Positions 21,886 through 34,566 of a stretch of DNA of 64,000 nt are shown here, piece by piece. Made by a program: the position numbers and the translations under genes. The notes under the pieces were generated by a model, which was not told the origin of the DNA, searched no databases, and saw only the letters and a list, made by a program, of their open reading frames with translations. Origin of the DNA: Aquilaria yunnanensis (taxonomy: Eukaryota > Streptophyta > Magnoliopsida > Malvales > Thymelaeaceae); assembly GCA_039654915.1 (NCBI GenBank), contig CM077598.1:69716041-69780040 (forward strand), read 5' to 3'. Numbering within the stretch: the stretch's first letter is position 1; each line of letters starts with the position of its first letter.

Positions 21886-22440
21886 GCTTTTTTCCCTTTT
21901 TTTTCTTTGTACTTTGTACTTCGTCATTTGAACTTAATGGAACTTTCCCATTTTTTGTCCAAAACTTTGACCAAGTCTTTGATTGGTATGACTTCAAACA
22001 TTGCCTTCATCGTTCAGCGTTCAACCAGCTTCGGCGATGAGTCATATTATCCTTCAAAGATACTATCAAGGACTCACAACCTTACTCTCTCTGAAAGTTT
22101 CAAAACCATGTTCAGTCAACCTTCTTCGAAAGACTTGCTTTACAAAAATAGTTAAGTTCCTTGGGTACCCACCATGTTCGTTCGACCATCTTCGATGAAA
22201 CTTACTTTGTGCAAAAATAGTTAAGTACCTTTGGGACCAACCATGTTCGGTCGACCACCTTTGGTAAAAATTGTACAATACCACTCATGCACTTTTGGAA
22301 GCAATTCGGTTAGCCTTCTTTGGCATCTTTTGCACAATTTTTCCCTTGAAAATTTTTCTAAGTCTAGAATTTTTTCAAAGAGTCTGAATGCCATGTATTT
22401 TTCAATTCTTCACCTTCGGTGTCACCGAGCTTATAGACTC
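21886..22440. other. E2 spacer between antisense gene 3' end and pol 3' end
   Basis: Convergent ends of two transcripts: the antisense gene stops at 21885 and pol comes from the right. The stretch has repeated TTCGGTCGACC / ACCATGTTC(A/G)GTC words, about 75-85 bases apart at roughly 22100, 22170 and 22240. No gene is seen. Confidence 0.5.
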
Positions 22441-25400
22441 CTGACTGAACTTCATCGAGGACCAAATAAGGTCCATCCCAATTTGCCTGAAGTATTCCAT
22501 GAGCTAGTCTTCGGGCTTTGAATTTACCTTTCGAAGAATGAGGTCCCTTTTCTTGATTCCTTTACGCTTGTCATGCAAGTTTGTAGCAATGGCTGCTCTT
22601 TGCTGAAAAGCTTTTCTTCTGAGTTCGGCCATCCCTCTATGCTCGTCAATCATATCCAACTTGGTTCTGAAATCAAGGTTGTTCCCTTCTTCATCGAACA
22701 CCTGTATTCTAACAAATGGCTATACAACCTCAATAAGGATAATGGCCTTTATGCTGAAGACGAGTGAGAAGGGTGTTTCACCCATGGCCCTTCTAGGAGT
22801 TGTTTGGTAGCTCCACAACATCCTCGGGAGCTCTCCTGGCCATTTCCCTTCACTTTCTTCAACCTCTTTTTCAAACCATCTTTTATCATTCTGTTGGACA
22901 CTTCAACTTGTCCATTGCTCTAAGGATGGGCAACCTGGGCAAAGTGCAATTTTATCCCGAGGTCAGCTGTGAATTCCTGGAAACCTTTATCAGTAAACTA
23001 GGAACCATTATTAGCTACTATCACCCTCGGTATCCCAAATCTGCATATGATGTTCTTCTAGACAAATTTTTGTGTGTCCTTTGCCGATATTGCTGCTAAA
23101 GGCTCTGCCTCGATCCACTTGGTGAAATAGTCTACTGTGACTACGCAGAATTTCACCCTTCCTGGAGCTGTTGTGAAAGGCCCAATGAGGTCAATACCCC
23201 AAATAGCGAAGGGGCAAGGATAGTTTGCCAAAGTTAATACTTCCTAGGGTAGTCTTTGGATGGCACCATGTCTCTGGCACTTTTCAAATTTCTGGACAAG
23301 CTGCTTCGCATCCTTCCTTAAGGTAGGCCAGAAATATCCTTGGCGGAGTAGTACTCTGGCAAGGGCATCAATCTTGATGTAAGAACCGTAGGCCTCCTCA
23401 TGGACTTCTTTGAGGACTATTTCAAAATCCTCTTTGCTGACACACCTTTGTAGCAGACTTACGTATCCTTCTTAGTAAACTCTTCCCTGATTAGGAAGTA
23501 TCTACCCGAGCACTTTTGCACCTTTGCGGCTTTAAGAGTGTCTTCGGGAAGTTCAGAAGTTGCTAGATATTTCTTTCTAGAATCTTCCCACCTTCCAACT
23601 GAGGTTACTATGGACATTATTGCTATGCTCAACTGACAAAGTACTTCAATAGACTCATTTGATTTACCCAAAGTATACGCCTCTATATTTTCTCGCCGAG
23701 ATACGTTTTCTATCTGTACCCTGTCAAATTGTTGGATAAGCCTTTTTGCGAGATTATGGTACTTTGCCAAGTTAAGGTCTTTTGCCCCATAGTCCCCTGC
23801 CATCTATGGGACCACCAGTTGAGAATCATTGTAGGCCTTCAAATTTCTCACACCAACTTTTTTTTCCAACTGTAAGCCTACTAGGAGGGCATCATATTTG
23901 ACGACGTTATTGGTGACACTAAAACCGAACTTGATGGGCTTTTAAGCTTCCATACCTTTGGGCCCCTGTAGAATTACTCCAACTCATTGATGTTTAGAAC
24001 CAGAGGTGCCATCAACGAAGACTGTCCACTTTGGTTCGTCATTACCAAGGTCCCCTGGGGTGTCTTCTGTTCTTGGTACCTTAGCGACGAAATCCGCCAA
24101 TGCTTGGGCTTTTATTGCCTTTCTCGGTTCATAGGTGATGTCGTATTCACCGAGCTCGATGCACCACTTTGATAATCTTCCAGAGTGGTCTACCTTCCTC
24201 ATGAGATCCCTAAGAGGTAGGTTACTTCAAACAATGATGGGATGTCCTTGGAAGTAAGGCCGTAGCCTTTTACTTGCCAACACTAGAGCATAGATGGCCT
24301 TTTACAGGAGAAGGTACCTAACTTTTGCACCGTGCAAGGACATGGTTACATAGTATACCGGCCACTGTTTTCCTCCTTCTTCCCTTACAAGTACTGAACT
24401 TATGGCCTTTTCAGTAACGGCGAGGTAGAGGATGGAAGGTTCTCCTTCCAGTGAAGTGTCGGCAGGTGGGTTAAGTAGCTTTTGAGTTCGTCCCCAACAT
24501 TTTGGCAATCTTCATTCCAAGGATGTTCCTCAAAACTGAAGTTACCTTTATTCTTTGCTACTTTCGTGAGCACTTTGAAGAATGGTTGGCACCAGTCCCT
24601 GTATCTGGAAATGAATCTGCTAAGGGCCGTGATGCTCCTAGTAAGCCTTAGCACATCCTTGGTCATCGAAGGAGTTTGGAATCCGAGCAGGGCCTTAACC
24701 TTTTATGGGTTGGCATCGATACCTCTTTTGGATATCATAAACTTGAGGAATTTTCTAGCTGTTACCTCGAACGCACATTTCTCGGGGTTAAGACGGATCC
24801 CGAATTCCCGAAGTTGGTGGAATGTTTCCTCCAAGTCTACGATATGACTACCTACCTGTTTGCTCTTGACTCTCGTATCATCGACATATACTTACATATT
24901 TTTCCCAATTTGGGAGCTAAATACCTTGTTCATCAGCTTTTGGTAATGTTGCTCCCGAATTCTTAAGGCCGAAGGTTATTCTAACGTAGCAGTAAGTCCC
25001 AATTTCAGTAATGAAGGCAATTTGTTCCTTAGCTTCGGGATTCATCCGAATTTGGTGATATCCGCTAAAGGCATCGAGGAAGTTAAGCAAACCATATTCG
25101 GCAGTGGAATCTACCAATTAGTCTATTGGTGGCAAAGGATACGAGTCCTTTGGATAGGCATCGTTTATGTTTCGGAAGTCGATGCACATCCGGAGCTTAT
25201 CACTCCCCTCATTCGTTGCAACAACTACATTGCTTAGCCATTCGGGATACTTGACCTCCCTTATTATTCCTACATCCATTAACTATTGGACTTCAGTTTT
25301 AACAAAGTTGTTCTTATGCGTCGATAGGCTACTGTTTTTTCGCCAAATAGGCCTCACCTCTAGACACGCTTTAAGACAATGTTGGATTATACCAGGGTCC

Positions 25401-27690
25401 AACCCCGGCATTGTTGGGTTTCGAGAGCCAAATAGCGCAGCAGAATTTAACCAAAACCCTCCAGCATCCAAGTGAAACGGGGTAAACCGGGTGTTCGTAA
25501 ATTTTCATACCTAATTTTCGGTTGAGATCTCTCACTCAACTGTAGAGTTGAATCACAAAACCTGAACAATTGACGTGTTCAGGCTCTCTATGGTATCCAC
25601 ACGAGCCTCTCGGGATCACCACACTTCCACCACGTCTCAACAGATGCGTTTCTCTTGCGCTCGCAGTGCAAGCTTGCGTCCTCCAAGGAATTGCAAGAGA
25701 AGAGTGCGGCTGTCCTTTTGGGAGGCTAGGGCAAGCAGACCTGCGAATTTCTCACTAGAACTTGTACTTATAGTGAGACTCAAGTTCCAGGCCTAATGGG
25801 TTTCAAAGCCCTAATCCAATTAGGATTTAATTTCGGGCTTAATAATGGCTCAACTCTTGGGCCCATTATTAATATGAAATTAAAGTGAAACCATAACCCA
25901 AATAATTAGCCCATGCACTCTAATGATCCAAATAGCTCTATGTGTGCACCCCAATAGGTTCTTATCACGTTGGCAATGATCATAAATCACATTTATGATC
26001 ATAAGCAATGAGCGGTGTCTAGCAACACATCATTGCTACCCAAGTGACAAGATTGTCGATTATTCGACTAAACCTTTATGATCATCACCAATATATTCCA
26101 TTGTCCCTTTATCCAAGATATCAAGACTAAGCACGAGACATGGAATGTGTCACTCTTGTACAGCCGAATCTTTGGTTTCTTGATTACCGAGTAGACTAAA
26201 CTTAAGCTAATGACATTGATATCGTATATCAACTAATCCGAGCATGGCCATGCATTTTCTAAGTCTCACTCTATCAAGGGGCCCGAAGATATCACTCCCA
26301 TTACATAGGAGCGACAAATCCCATATTGATCATACAAATCCCTCCGCATGATATGTGACATACCCAATGACCTCCTTTAAGTCCACTCAGTTACGAGCAA
26401 CAAAGGAAAGTATCAAAGTATGTGACTCACATGTAGGGAACCTTGACGATCGTAGGTCGAAGGACTACATATACCATGATCACTATGAGAATCACTTATG
26501 ACACTCATATAACGATCCATGTAGTGTTCTCATGGTGGGTCAGTCCAGTACACAAGTTCTCCAACTTGTACCCATATGTAGACTACATATCTCATATTAG
26601 TCTCCACACATGCTAGTCGTTATGTATCAACCCACTCCACAATAATACTAGACTAGGGACATTTAAGAATATCATCATTCTAGGGTTACAATTATGTTTG
26701 TTAAGTTACGCAGAAACAAAACAACAATCATAATTGCTGGATTAATGCCTTAATAAAATATCATGACTCAATGTGCAAAAATACAATCATCTCATGATTG
26801 GCTTTTGGGCACAACACTAACATGCATATCCCTCGGAGAGTAGGCAAATAGATTTTTGTTCATTAATAGAAGGGATACAAGCGTTCCCTTGTCACCTTTG
26901 GTGAGTTTTTTCCCCACTCGGGTACTTCAGCCTGGGACAACCTCTACATCCTCTGTTTCTATTTTTTCAATGTCACTTTTTTCTCCTTCTATTGCCTCTT
27001 CACCGACCATGCTCTTTTCTCCCAAAGTCTGTGCGTGAACTTTTATTGGGCTCTGTCTTGCCTTTACGAAGACTTTCCTTACTTCCGCTTGATCGATGAA
27101 TATTTTTGCATCCCCTTCCTTTATGCAGAATGTGATCATCAGGTATCTCACATTTGGACGAATGTGAAGGTTAACCTATGTCGGCCTTCCAAGGATGGCA
27201 TTGTATGAAGAAGGGACATTTATGACGATGAACCTTGTCATTGTGGAGCCAAAGAGCTCTTCCTTATTCTGAACCAAGTTTCCCCTTAGCGTCCAAGGCA
27301 AATAGATCCACCCGCGCATAGGGAGTTTGGAAGGACTTATGCCAAAAGTAGGAGAAAAGATGGGTTTGAGATCACTCTTGGAGATGCCCAGGTTAGGCAA
27401 CAAATAGAAGAACAAGACGTCGGTGTTTGACCCGTCATCGATGAGCACCCTCTTGACATCCCAACTCCATATCCTTGCCATTATTAGGAGAGGGTTGTTG
27501 TATGGAAACTTCATTGTAGACCCATCCTTTCGAACAAGTTTGTTCGCTAGGTTGTCAAATTCCATCATTGAAATTTCTCAGACTTTCCTTTTCCTCTCGG
27601 CCAAGGGTATTCTAGTAATCATGGTCTGGATTACTCCTTCTGAAGGTGGTGGGTGCTTCCTAGGACTTCAATTCTGACACTGGTCAAAAT
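22441..27690 (-). pseudogene. E2 pol (PR, RT, RNase H, integrase), degenerate
   Basis: On the minus strand from right to left: protease at 27176-27568 with VLIDDGSNTDVLF; N-terminal RT at 26823-27150; RT after the copia insertion at about 24300-25411, with LDAFSGYHQI and a YVDD followed by TRVKS; connection and RNase H at 23980-24300, with LGEYDITYEP and FVDGTSG. A second RNase H with NVSRRENIEAYTLGKS lies near 23460-23800, integrase between about 22800 and 23450, and its end at 22504-22701 (AELRRKAFQQRA). Frame shifts and stops are spread throughout. Order and motifs match E3. The D-x-G-S protease site and YVDD are still readable, unlike the RT motif of E3. Confidence 0.85.
25412..26822 (-). 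repeat. Copia solo LTR 'E' in E2 pol
   Basis: 1411-bp reverse copy (TGTTGGG...CTAACA on plus). Flanks are GGCAT (25407-25411) and TGCAT (26823-26827); the E3 sequence at the same spot reads AGGCATGTC, so the duplication was GGCAT and one copy has changed. A few bases near 26626 are missing compared with the other copies. Confidence 0.92.
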
Positions 27691-29243
27691 TATAGTCCTT
27701 ATCTTCTCCTTTTCTATCATATTAGCTTCTTCCTTTGGGCAACGGCATCCGCAGGTAGCGTTGAAGTTGCCTCTGCTTGATTAAAGAATCAATGTACTTT
27801 CTCAGCTGGAAGTAGTCCTCGATGTCATGCCCGTGGTCTTGGTGAAACTAATAGAACTTCTTAATGTTTTTTTTGTTGTCCGAGGTCATGGCCTTCGGAC
27901 GTTGGATCAGGTTTCCTTGCCTTTCCATGGCCATCAGTATGTTCGTTGTTGTAGTGTTCAAGGGAGTCAACAACATCGGCTTTTTCCCTCTTTGTTTCTG
28001 AGGTTTACCCTCGCCCTCGGTTGGATACCGAGATTGGTGAGTCTGACCATCAGAGTGGTTATGATCAAATTTCGGCCTTCCCATCCCCAGCTCTTCAACT
28101 ATCATGTGTTGCTCTGCCTTTTGGTAGAATTCTCCGTAGGTGTCGAGGGGATCTTTGTAGAACTTGTAGAAGAGATGGGAGTCTTTCCTAAGTCACCTAA
28201 TCATGGCGAGGATGCAGATTTTGGGTCTGAAGTTGAGCACATTGAGGGCTTCCCTATTGAACTTGTCGACATAGTCCCGAATGGTTTCCCCATTCTTCTG
28301 TGCTATGTCAAACATTTGGATGGGCATTTTTGCCATTGGTCTACTTTGGATGAACTGTTGCTTAAATGTGGTAGATAACTCCTAGAAACCCATTATGGTT
28401 TTGGGAGCCAAGGAGTTATACCATGCAGTCACTGGCCCTGAAAGGGTGACTTCGAAGCACTTGCAGAGGGTGGCGTCATCAGCATTGTACAACCCCATAT
28501 TGTGCCTATATTTCGTTAGGTGAGCTTGGTGGTTGCTGCACCCATCATATCTTTCCAACTGTGGTACTTAAAAGTCACTTGGCATAGGTGCCTCTACTTC
28601 TGCACGGATGAAGGGTGACTCTTCTCTGGTAAAGGTCTCTGACAACCTTGACCAAACACGCTTCTAGGAAACCTGCCTTTCTAACTTTTCCAACCACTCT
28701 AGGATCTTCTCCATGAGTATGGTAATGCTGTCCTCCCCTTACTACCTGGTAGTCACCGGCAGTGGAGAGTGATGTCTTCTTTTCGGTGAGTAGCTTCGTT
28801 GGCGGCGGGACAGGGACTTCTTATCCGAGATGGACTCCACCAGTGGGAAGTTCTGGGGCCTTTTGACACTCTTCCACTAGTGCGACATCCTCTGGACAGT
28901 ATATTCACCATTTAAGGACTCATCGTGAGAACCCCCACTTTGGGAGTTTCGGCGAGGTGACCTTGGGCTCTTCTCCTGACGGGTAGTAGGAGAATGCGCC
29001 CTTCCTCTTGGAGGTTGTTGTGACCACCTTTGATCAAGTTGTTGGGTCATTTCATCCATGATAAAGTGCTGAAAGTCACATAGAAAACCCATCATGACCG
29101 TCAGAGGACGTTCGTCCTTAGGTAAAGAAGTCTACATTGTAGGCTGTTCAGTTGCCGTTTGAGTTTCCAGCGTGGACTGGGACCTTGGGAGTCCCTTTTC
29201 CTTAGCATGCCGAGTCTCAACAACGGCGACCTGAGAATGGGTT
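27691..29243 (-). pseudogene. E2 gag, broken
   Basis: Gag homologous to E1 and E3. The N-terminal part 28877-29095 has FLCDFQHFIMDEMTQQLDQR and a Ser/Arg-rich tract. The central gag domain lies in several frames between 28120 and 28760. The C-terminal part 27848-28105 has MAMERQGNLIQRPKAM and a Lys-rich end. The knuckle codon that is CAA in E1 is TAG here, so the reading frame stops just inside the knuckle. LRKYIDSL follows in the same frame. Confidence 0.82.
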
Positions 29244-29261
29244 CTTATAGACGGTGCCAAA
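29244..29261 (-). promoter_or_regulatory. Primer binding site of E2
   Basis: Reads TTTGGCACCGTCTATAAG on the minus strand directly after the LTR end; the TGGCACCG core is as in E1 and E3. Confidence 0.75.
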
Positions 29262-29992
29262 TGATGCCCATTGGTATCTTTGTTGAATGACATGTTGGCC
29301 TGCAGGGTCGACTTTCGGTGTGAGAGTATCTAGCAAAACTTAGAAGAACAAGGGTTAGGAGCTCCCCGGAGTGTCTTTTCGGGGGAGGAGCCTCTGACGG
29401 CCAAGTCATTATTTGTGGGAGTGGTAATAAAGAGTAGAGAGTAGAGAACAGACAGAGTCCTGTAAGTCCTTACCAAGGTCCCTCCCAAGTATTTATAGAG
29501 GGTGGTGGGAAGAGGCCATTTGACACAGTGTGTCCAGATCATGAGATGTGTATGGTCAAATTTGATCTGTACCTTCGGAGGCAGGTATCTCTACCTGGCC
29601 GTAGGCCATTATGGACAAGAGGCAGGGGCGTGTGCGAGGTCTATTTGTCAAAGGCTCCTTAACCATTTTTGGCGTATCTCCATAAGACCTCTTCAGGGTG
29701 TGAGACCCCTTCGAGCGAAGATTTATCCCTGAGCGCTACTAGGGAAGGCCCTTCGAAAGGGTGGACCATCTTCGGGAGACTTTATCCTCTGCCAAGGATG
29801 GTTGATCAGCTTTTCCAAGGTTGGTGACTTTGTAAATCTATGGGTGGTGAGGATGCCTTTTCCTAAAGTTGGACATGTTACTGTCTGAGGGTCGTATCGA
29901 GAATGCCCCGAGGTCATGCCTAAGCTCCTTTTGAGGGTGGTGTCAAGTTAGCCGATCAGGAGATCTCGAGGGCGATAGCACTTTGGCTATCA
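29262..29992 (-). repeat. 5' LTR of E2
   Basis: 731 bp, TGATGCCCATTGGTATC to GATAGCACTTTGGCTATCA. Same length as the 3' LTR without its insert. A minus-strand TATAAATAC lies near 29491-29499. The right flank is ACAAG. Confidence 0.92.
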
Positions 29993-30481
29993 ACAAGGTT
30001 GCTTGAGGTGCAAGTGAAAGCACAGTGCACTCTTGGTAAGGTTTTAAGGTTGAAGCTTAGTACACAACTCACCTAGGTAAGTCTAAGGACTTGAGGTACT
30101 ATGTGGAGGCTTACCACCTAGTGAGTTGCTTAGAACCCAAGCGAGGTGCATCCACCATGTTCACCTGCATAACAATTAAGGGAAGTTTAAAGTTACTGCA
30201 TTGGTAAGCTAAGGCTTACTAGGAGCAAGTTAAGGGCCAAAATTCACTAGACATGAAGTGACACTCATGAGAGGACAAAGAAGATGAAGGGTTCCAAGGG
30301 ACTCAAATGTATGTGCATATGTTAGCCCCTAGACTGCAAGTGCCGTAGTAGATTTCATATATCATATATGTGTGTGTCCTCAAAATTTTCTTGCAGGTTA
30401 AAGGATCCCTTTCTAAGAATCTTTGATTCTCACCCCCTTAGCTTTTGTTGTGCAGTCTTTGGGTGTCATTGGGCTAGCAAC
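29993..30481. other. Unassigned DNA right of E2
   Basis: Together with 14019-14065 and 32966-34443 this seems to be the older DNA into which E2 and the 30482-32965 LTR were inserted. It contains CTTGCAGGTTAAAGG-like and CACTTGGTAAGG words that recall gypsy LTR interiors, but I cannot assign a family. No coding sequence. Confidence 0.4.
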
Positions 30482-32965
30482 TGTTACCCGCTCAGGGGTA
30501 GTCCAATTATGGTGCCAAAATTGTGCATTTAAACCCCCAGGATTTGTATGCCATCAAAATAATACCTTTGGTGTGCATACCCAAGTGGCCTTCTTGAGCA
30601 CTATGTAAATACATGGATATTGGTACAACCATTACACACATAGTCACATTTTATGTACACTTTGGTAGCAAGCAAGGAAAACACTAGCACATGTGTTAAT
30701 CTTGGCAACCACACAATAGGCATTCTTACTAGGTTCATGTCTCTGGCCACTGGACCCAAAACTTCCTCCCAAAAATTGTATTAATCTAGCCTTGTACAAC
30801 TATGTTTTTCTAATTCCATTATCAAGAAGAGTCTTATTCCAAACCAGCTAAATAATTTTCACATCAATAGCCCACCTATGGACTAAGTTATGGATTTTTT
30901 AAATTGTTTTCAAAATTCTGACCAAATGAATAGTAACTTAGCAAATTTTGTAACTTTATATATCTAGATATAGAGAACCAATTGCAGTAATTCAAAAAAT
31001 CCCATTTAATCCTCTAGATGCACTCTAGATGTGGTCAAAATTTCATATCAAGATTCATTCTACATAGGGAGTTATAGTGCTTAGAGTGCAGGGTCAAAAT
31101 TCTAGTCACTTTAGGACCATTATGCTCAAACGAAATTGTATAACCATGCAAATGCTTCATTCATAAGGGGTAAACCCCCCAAGGCTATTCTATACATGTC
31201 CAAGACACATGGGAAATACATTCCCCTATAGCTAGCATCTTTACATAGCCAAAACCAAAATTTACAAAGAACTAGCCTATATTACACGGTAAGGCTGCTT
31301 GTGCATAGCATCCTCATACATGGCAAAATAGCCCAGAAATGTTCACATGCATTGAGAAAACTCTACATGCCTAACATGTATATGCAACCATGCACAACAT
31401 AATGTTTTTAACTTAGCCCAAATGTGCACCCTAGTTACAGGAGTGCTTTAAACAGAATGCACTCCAAAAAATAGGATGCTCGATAGCTGCTGCATAGTAC
31501 AGTAAGCACCATCACTAAAAATACCAAATGAGCTCCTAAAATTACCAAACACTCTAGATCACAACTAGATACATTGAAGTTCAATTAACTAAAATTTTAG
31601 ATCAAAACTCAAATGAAAGGGGTCAGTTTGAATGAGATTTATCTACAACACCTTAAATGGACAAATTTGAGGGGAGATAAGTTTCAATTGGAAACTTAGT
31701 AATGACCACACTTAGGTACTTAAGGTTATACCACCCATGATATTACCTACATTTGAATACACAAAAATAGAAGAAACACAATGCAAATATCAAACAAAAA
31801 GCAACCAAATGCAGCAGTCAAACACAAACAACAAACATATGTATGCGGCAGCAATAAGCATCATTGGTTACTCCACAAAACATACAATAAACATATGCAA
31901 TTCACTATGGTAGCCCTCCTTAAGCTTAAGCTTGGTTAGAGTAGAGTTTTAACATTAGTTAGTACTAACTTTAGGCTCATAATCCCCAATTTTCACTTCC
32001 ATCATTGTGAACTACACACTAAGGCTGAAAACCTTCACTTAGTGCACCTCCCTTTACTAAGCTTGGTTCATGAAGCACTTGCCTCTGTTCCAAGCCTAGC
32101 CCTATCTCTATGGATGCTTAAATAATGCATTAAACCATCCATGAGAGCAAGAGAAATCCTTACCTTGTTGAGTGGGCCAAAATTGAGCTTGATTCTAGGT
32201 GCACACAAGTAGTAGCACTAGTACGCCTCCAATTGTGCTTTTTTCACTTCAATTTCAAGTAATTGCAAGCTTGAAGGTATGGTGGTTATGAAGGAACTAT
32301 GAAGGTGAAGGGCTACATTTTTTGCTACTAGAAAAGGCCAAATGTGGGAGAGATAAGATAAAGATGGCCACTTATATGGACTTAGGTGCATAAAGACCAT
32401 TAACAAGGCTTAACCATGGTTTATCTCCTTCCCTATGCTACAAGACCATTGTTTCTTAGCCTTAATCTCTTGGCCCACATTCTTACTTCTTTACCATGCC
32501 TTAGCTGACCGTCCCATGGTGGGATAACTCCAAAATGTCTCCATTTGACTTTAGTCAAAAGCATGGACAACCAATGGCCTACACTAGGACATTTAGGTCC
32601 TTAAAGCCCTTTTGTGTTTTCTTTGTCCAAAATTGTCTTCCATATGCCTTTTAATCCTCCAATAATAGGTTCATACCATTTATATCCTTCTCATAACTCT
32701 CCTTATCTATTTTTTGAGATTTTTGCAATTGAGTACCCAAATTTCCAAAATCTTATGAAAAAGTCCATAGGTTGCTTGATAAACAAGCAATCCTTAAGAC
32801 TTCCCTTACAGGGCAAGTTACCAACTTGGAGCACTTTTAGGCAGGTGTTGACCATGCCTTTTACCCCTCACACTTCAATCACTATAGTAAGAATTACACA
32901 ATATAATGGTTTTTTAACCATTATGCCACACTTTGTAGTTCTCCCATTTTTGTGAGGTGGTAACA
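30482..32965 (-). repeat. Gypsy-type solo LTR (TGTTACC family), reverse
   Basis: 2484 bp, on plus TGTTACCCGC to GGTGGTAACA, flanked by a perfect GCAAC duplication (30477-30481 and 32966-32970). It is the reverse-strand relative of 16917-19759: for example, the block with GGTAGTCCAATTATGGTGCC here mirrors the end of that copy. Confidence 0.94.
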
Positions 32966-34443
32966 GCAACCACTGAGGGTTGTTGAGCTAAGCTCATGAG
33001 CACGTATATTGTTTATTTGAATCTTTTGGATTATAGTTTGTGGTTCACTTATTGGTTAAGCTATAGTACTAACCATAGTTGTCTTGTTGGCAACAAAGGC
33101 TAATAAAGCACATGGGAGGGCTTTTGAGCATGCTACCAAGAGTTGCTTTAAGGTGGGAGCTTAGTTATGGATCTTAATAGTGTTGTTCAGTGTGTTGTTT
33201 TTATATGCTAGTTTGCCTCCATTGTTCATGTATGAGTCATGTACTATAGAGTCGCTCTTCGATGTGAACATAGTTTACTTTTGCTTGGATGTTCACAGAT
33301 GGTTGATTATGTGTAGTTAACCACTTAATTGCTTTGTATGCTTTGAAAGTTTTAATGTTTGGTTTTAATGAGCTGCCATGGCAATGTTTTATCTTTTCAT
33401 TACTTGTTTTATCATTCAAGTTAAAGCCATACTCATGCATGATTGTATAGTAGGATTAATTAACTAGAAGCATAAACATTTTAACTAGTGTGCATGTAAT
33501 CAATTAGCCAATTATGACTAGTATGAAATAGGTTCCCATACGCTTCACGTGCAGGCCCATGAAGGGCCGTGTCTGTTTGGTACTTGAGCTCAGTCATGGT
33601 CATTGCAGGCTAGGAACTGAGATATAGGGGATTGTCCTTGTGTTAGGGTAGTGAGTACTAAACAACCTCTGTGGGTTGTTTTTTGGCTTTGGCTGCAGGT
33701 TGCAATGATGAAACGAAGGCAAGTTTGCTTTTGGATGCTAAGGTCCAAGAATGAATCTAGTGCGGCAACATTAGGGTAGTTGGTTTGGCTTGCTCCAAGG
33801 TAGGGTAACACCTTGGCCCAAGTTGTTGGGATGTGGCCACCATCCTAGGAAGTTGTTTTGGACCTCAAACATAAGGTAGGCTACATGATCCATAGGATTA
33901 GGAGCATATGGAATCCTCCAATGTAGGGAGTACCACCAGACCAGGTGGAATACTCCATAAGTTCCAGAATTTGAACCCATCAACTTGGATGGGTTAGGGA
34001 ACATCGAAGAAACTTGACGATGTACTGACCTAAGTGCTAAACACTTGGTCATGTAGGCTACAAAGCGACAAAGGGTAGCACCCTCATGCTCTTCCATCAA
34101 GAGTAAGAGCTTGAGTCCAACTTCCGTAAGGCTTGAAATAGCATACAAAGGTGTTTGAAAATCATCGAGGTGGGACTAGCAAGTGGTGTAGGATGCAACA
34201 GCTCTAAAAAAAGAGTTAGAAAAGTTGATGACCTATGACGGTGAGGTGGAGTTTGGCTCATCCAACCTAGTAGGAGCATGGGCGATATGCCAATAGTCCA
34301 GACATCAACTAAAGGAGAAAGAGAAAGAATGGATCTTGAGGATGAAGAGCTAAGGCCCATGGATGCAAAGAGTGCATCACTCTTAGCTTGCACCTAAGAA
34401 ATGTTGCCAATTGTCCAAGTAGTCATCGAACTAGTCTCATATT
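32966..34443. other. Unassigned DNA, no supported gene
   Basis: The left half is AT-rich; the right half (33590-34400) has moderately long minus-strand frames (33771-34148, 34097-34393), which I do not recognise. It might be old, decayed coding DNA. It ends at copia LTR F with flank ATATT. Confidence 0.35.
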
Positions 34444-34566
34444 TGTTAGTGTTGTGCCCAAAAGCCAATCATGAGATATTGTATTTTTTGCACATTGAGT
34501 CATGATATTTTATTAAGGCATTCATCCAGCAATTATGTTTGCTGTTTTATTTCTGCGTAACGTAAT
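34444..34566 (+). repeat. Copia LTR 'F', left fragment
   Basis: First 123 bases of a copia LTR (TGTTAGTGTTGTGCCC...). The sequence stops at ...GCGTAACGTAAT, where E3 is inserted, and resumes at 48107. TSD copy GTAAT at 34562-34566. Confidence 0.95.

Larger units (their letters stand above)
14066..29992 (-). mobile_element. Tat-type gypsy element E2, complete outline, decayed
   Basis: Minus-strand element with a 3' LTR at 14066-16217 (731 bp without a nested copia LTR) and a 5' LTR at 29262-29992 (731 bp). Flanks are GCAAG and ACAAG, a target duplication with one difference. The internal order on the minus strand is PBS, gag, PR, RT, RNase H, integrase, then an antisense gene on the plus strand before the 3' LTR. 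It carries three solo LTRs: copia at 14755-16170 and 25412-26822, and a gypsy type at 16917-19759. Many stops and frame shifts; non-autonomous today. Confidence 0.9.

Noticed and set aside
24482..24847. Plus-strand frame of 121 codons in E2 pol, and similar ones at 27827-28378, 43168-43482 and 45341-45631
   Set aside because: Antisense shadows of pol and gag frames; the minus strand has the recognised motifs.
34097..34393. LVDVWTIGI in a minus-strand frame, like kinase subdomain IX (DVWS-G)
   Set aside because: No APE motif before it, no HRD or DFG nearby, and the rest does not look like a kinase.
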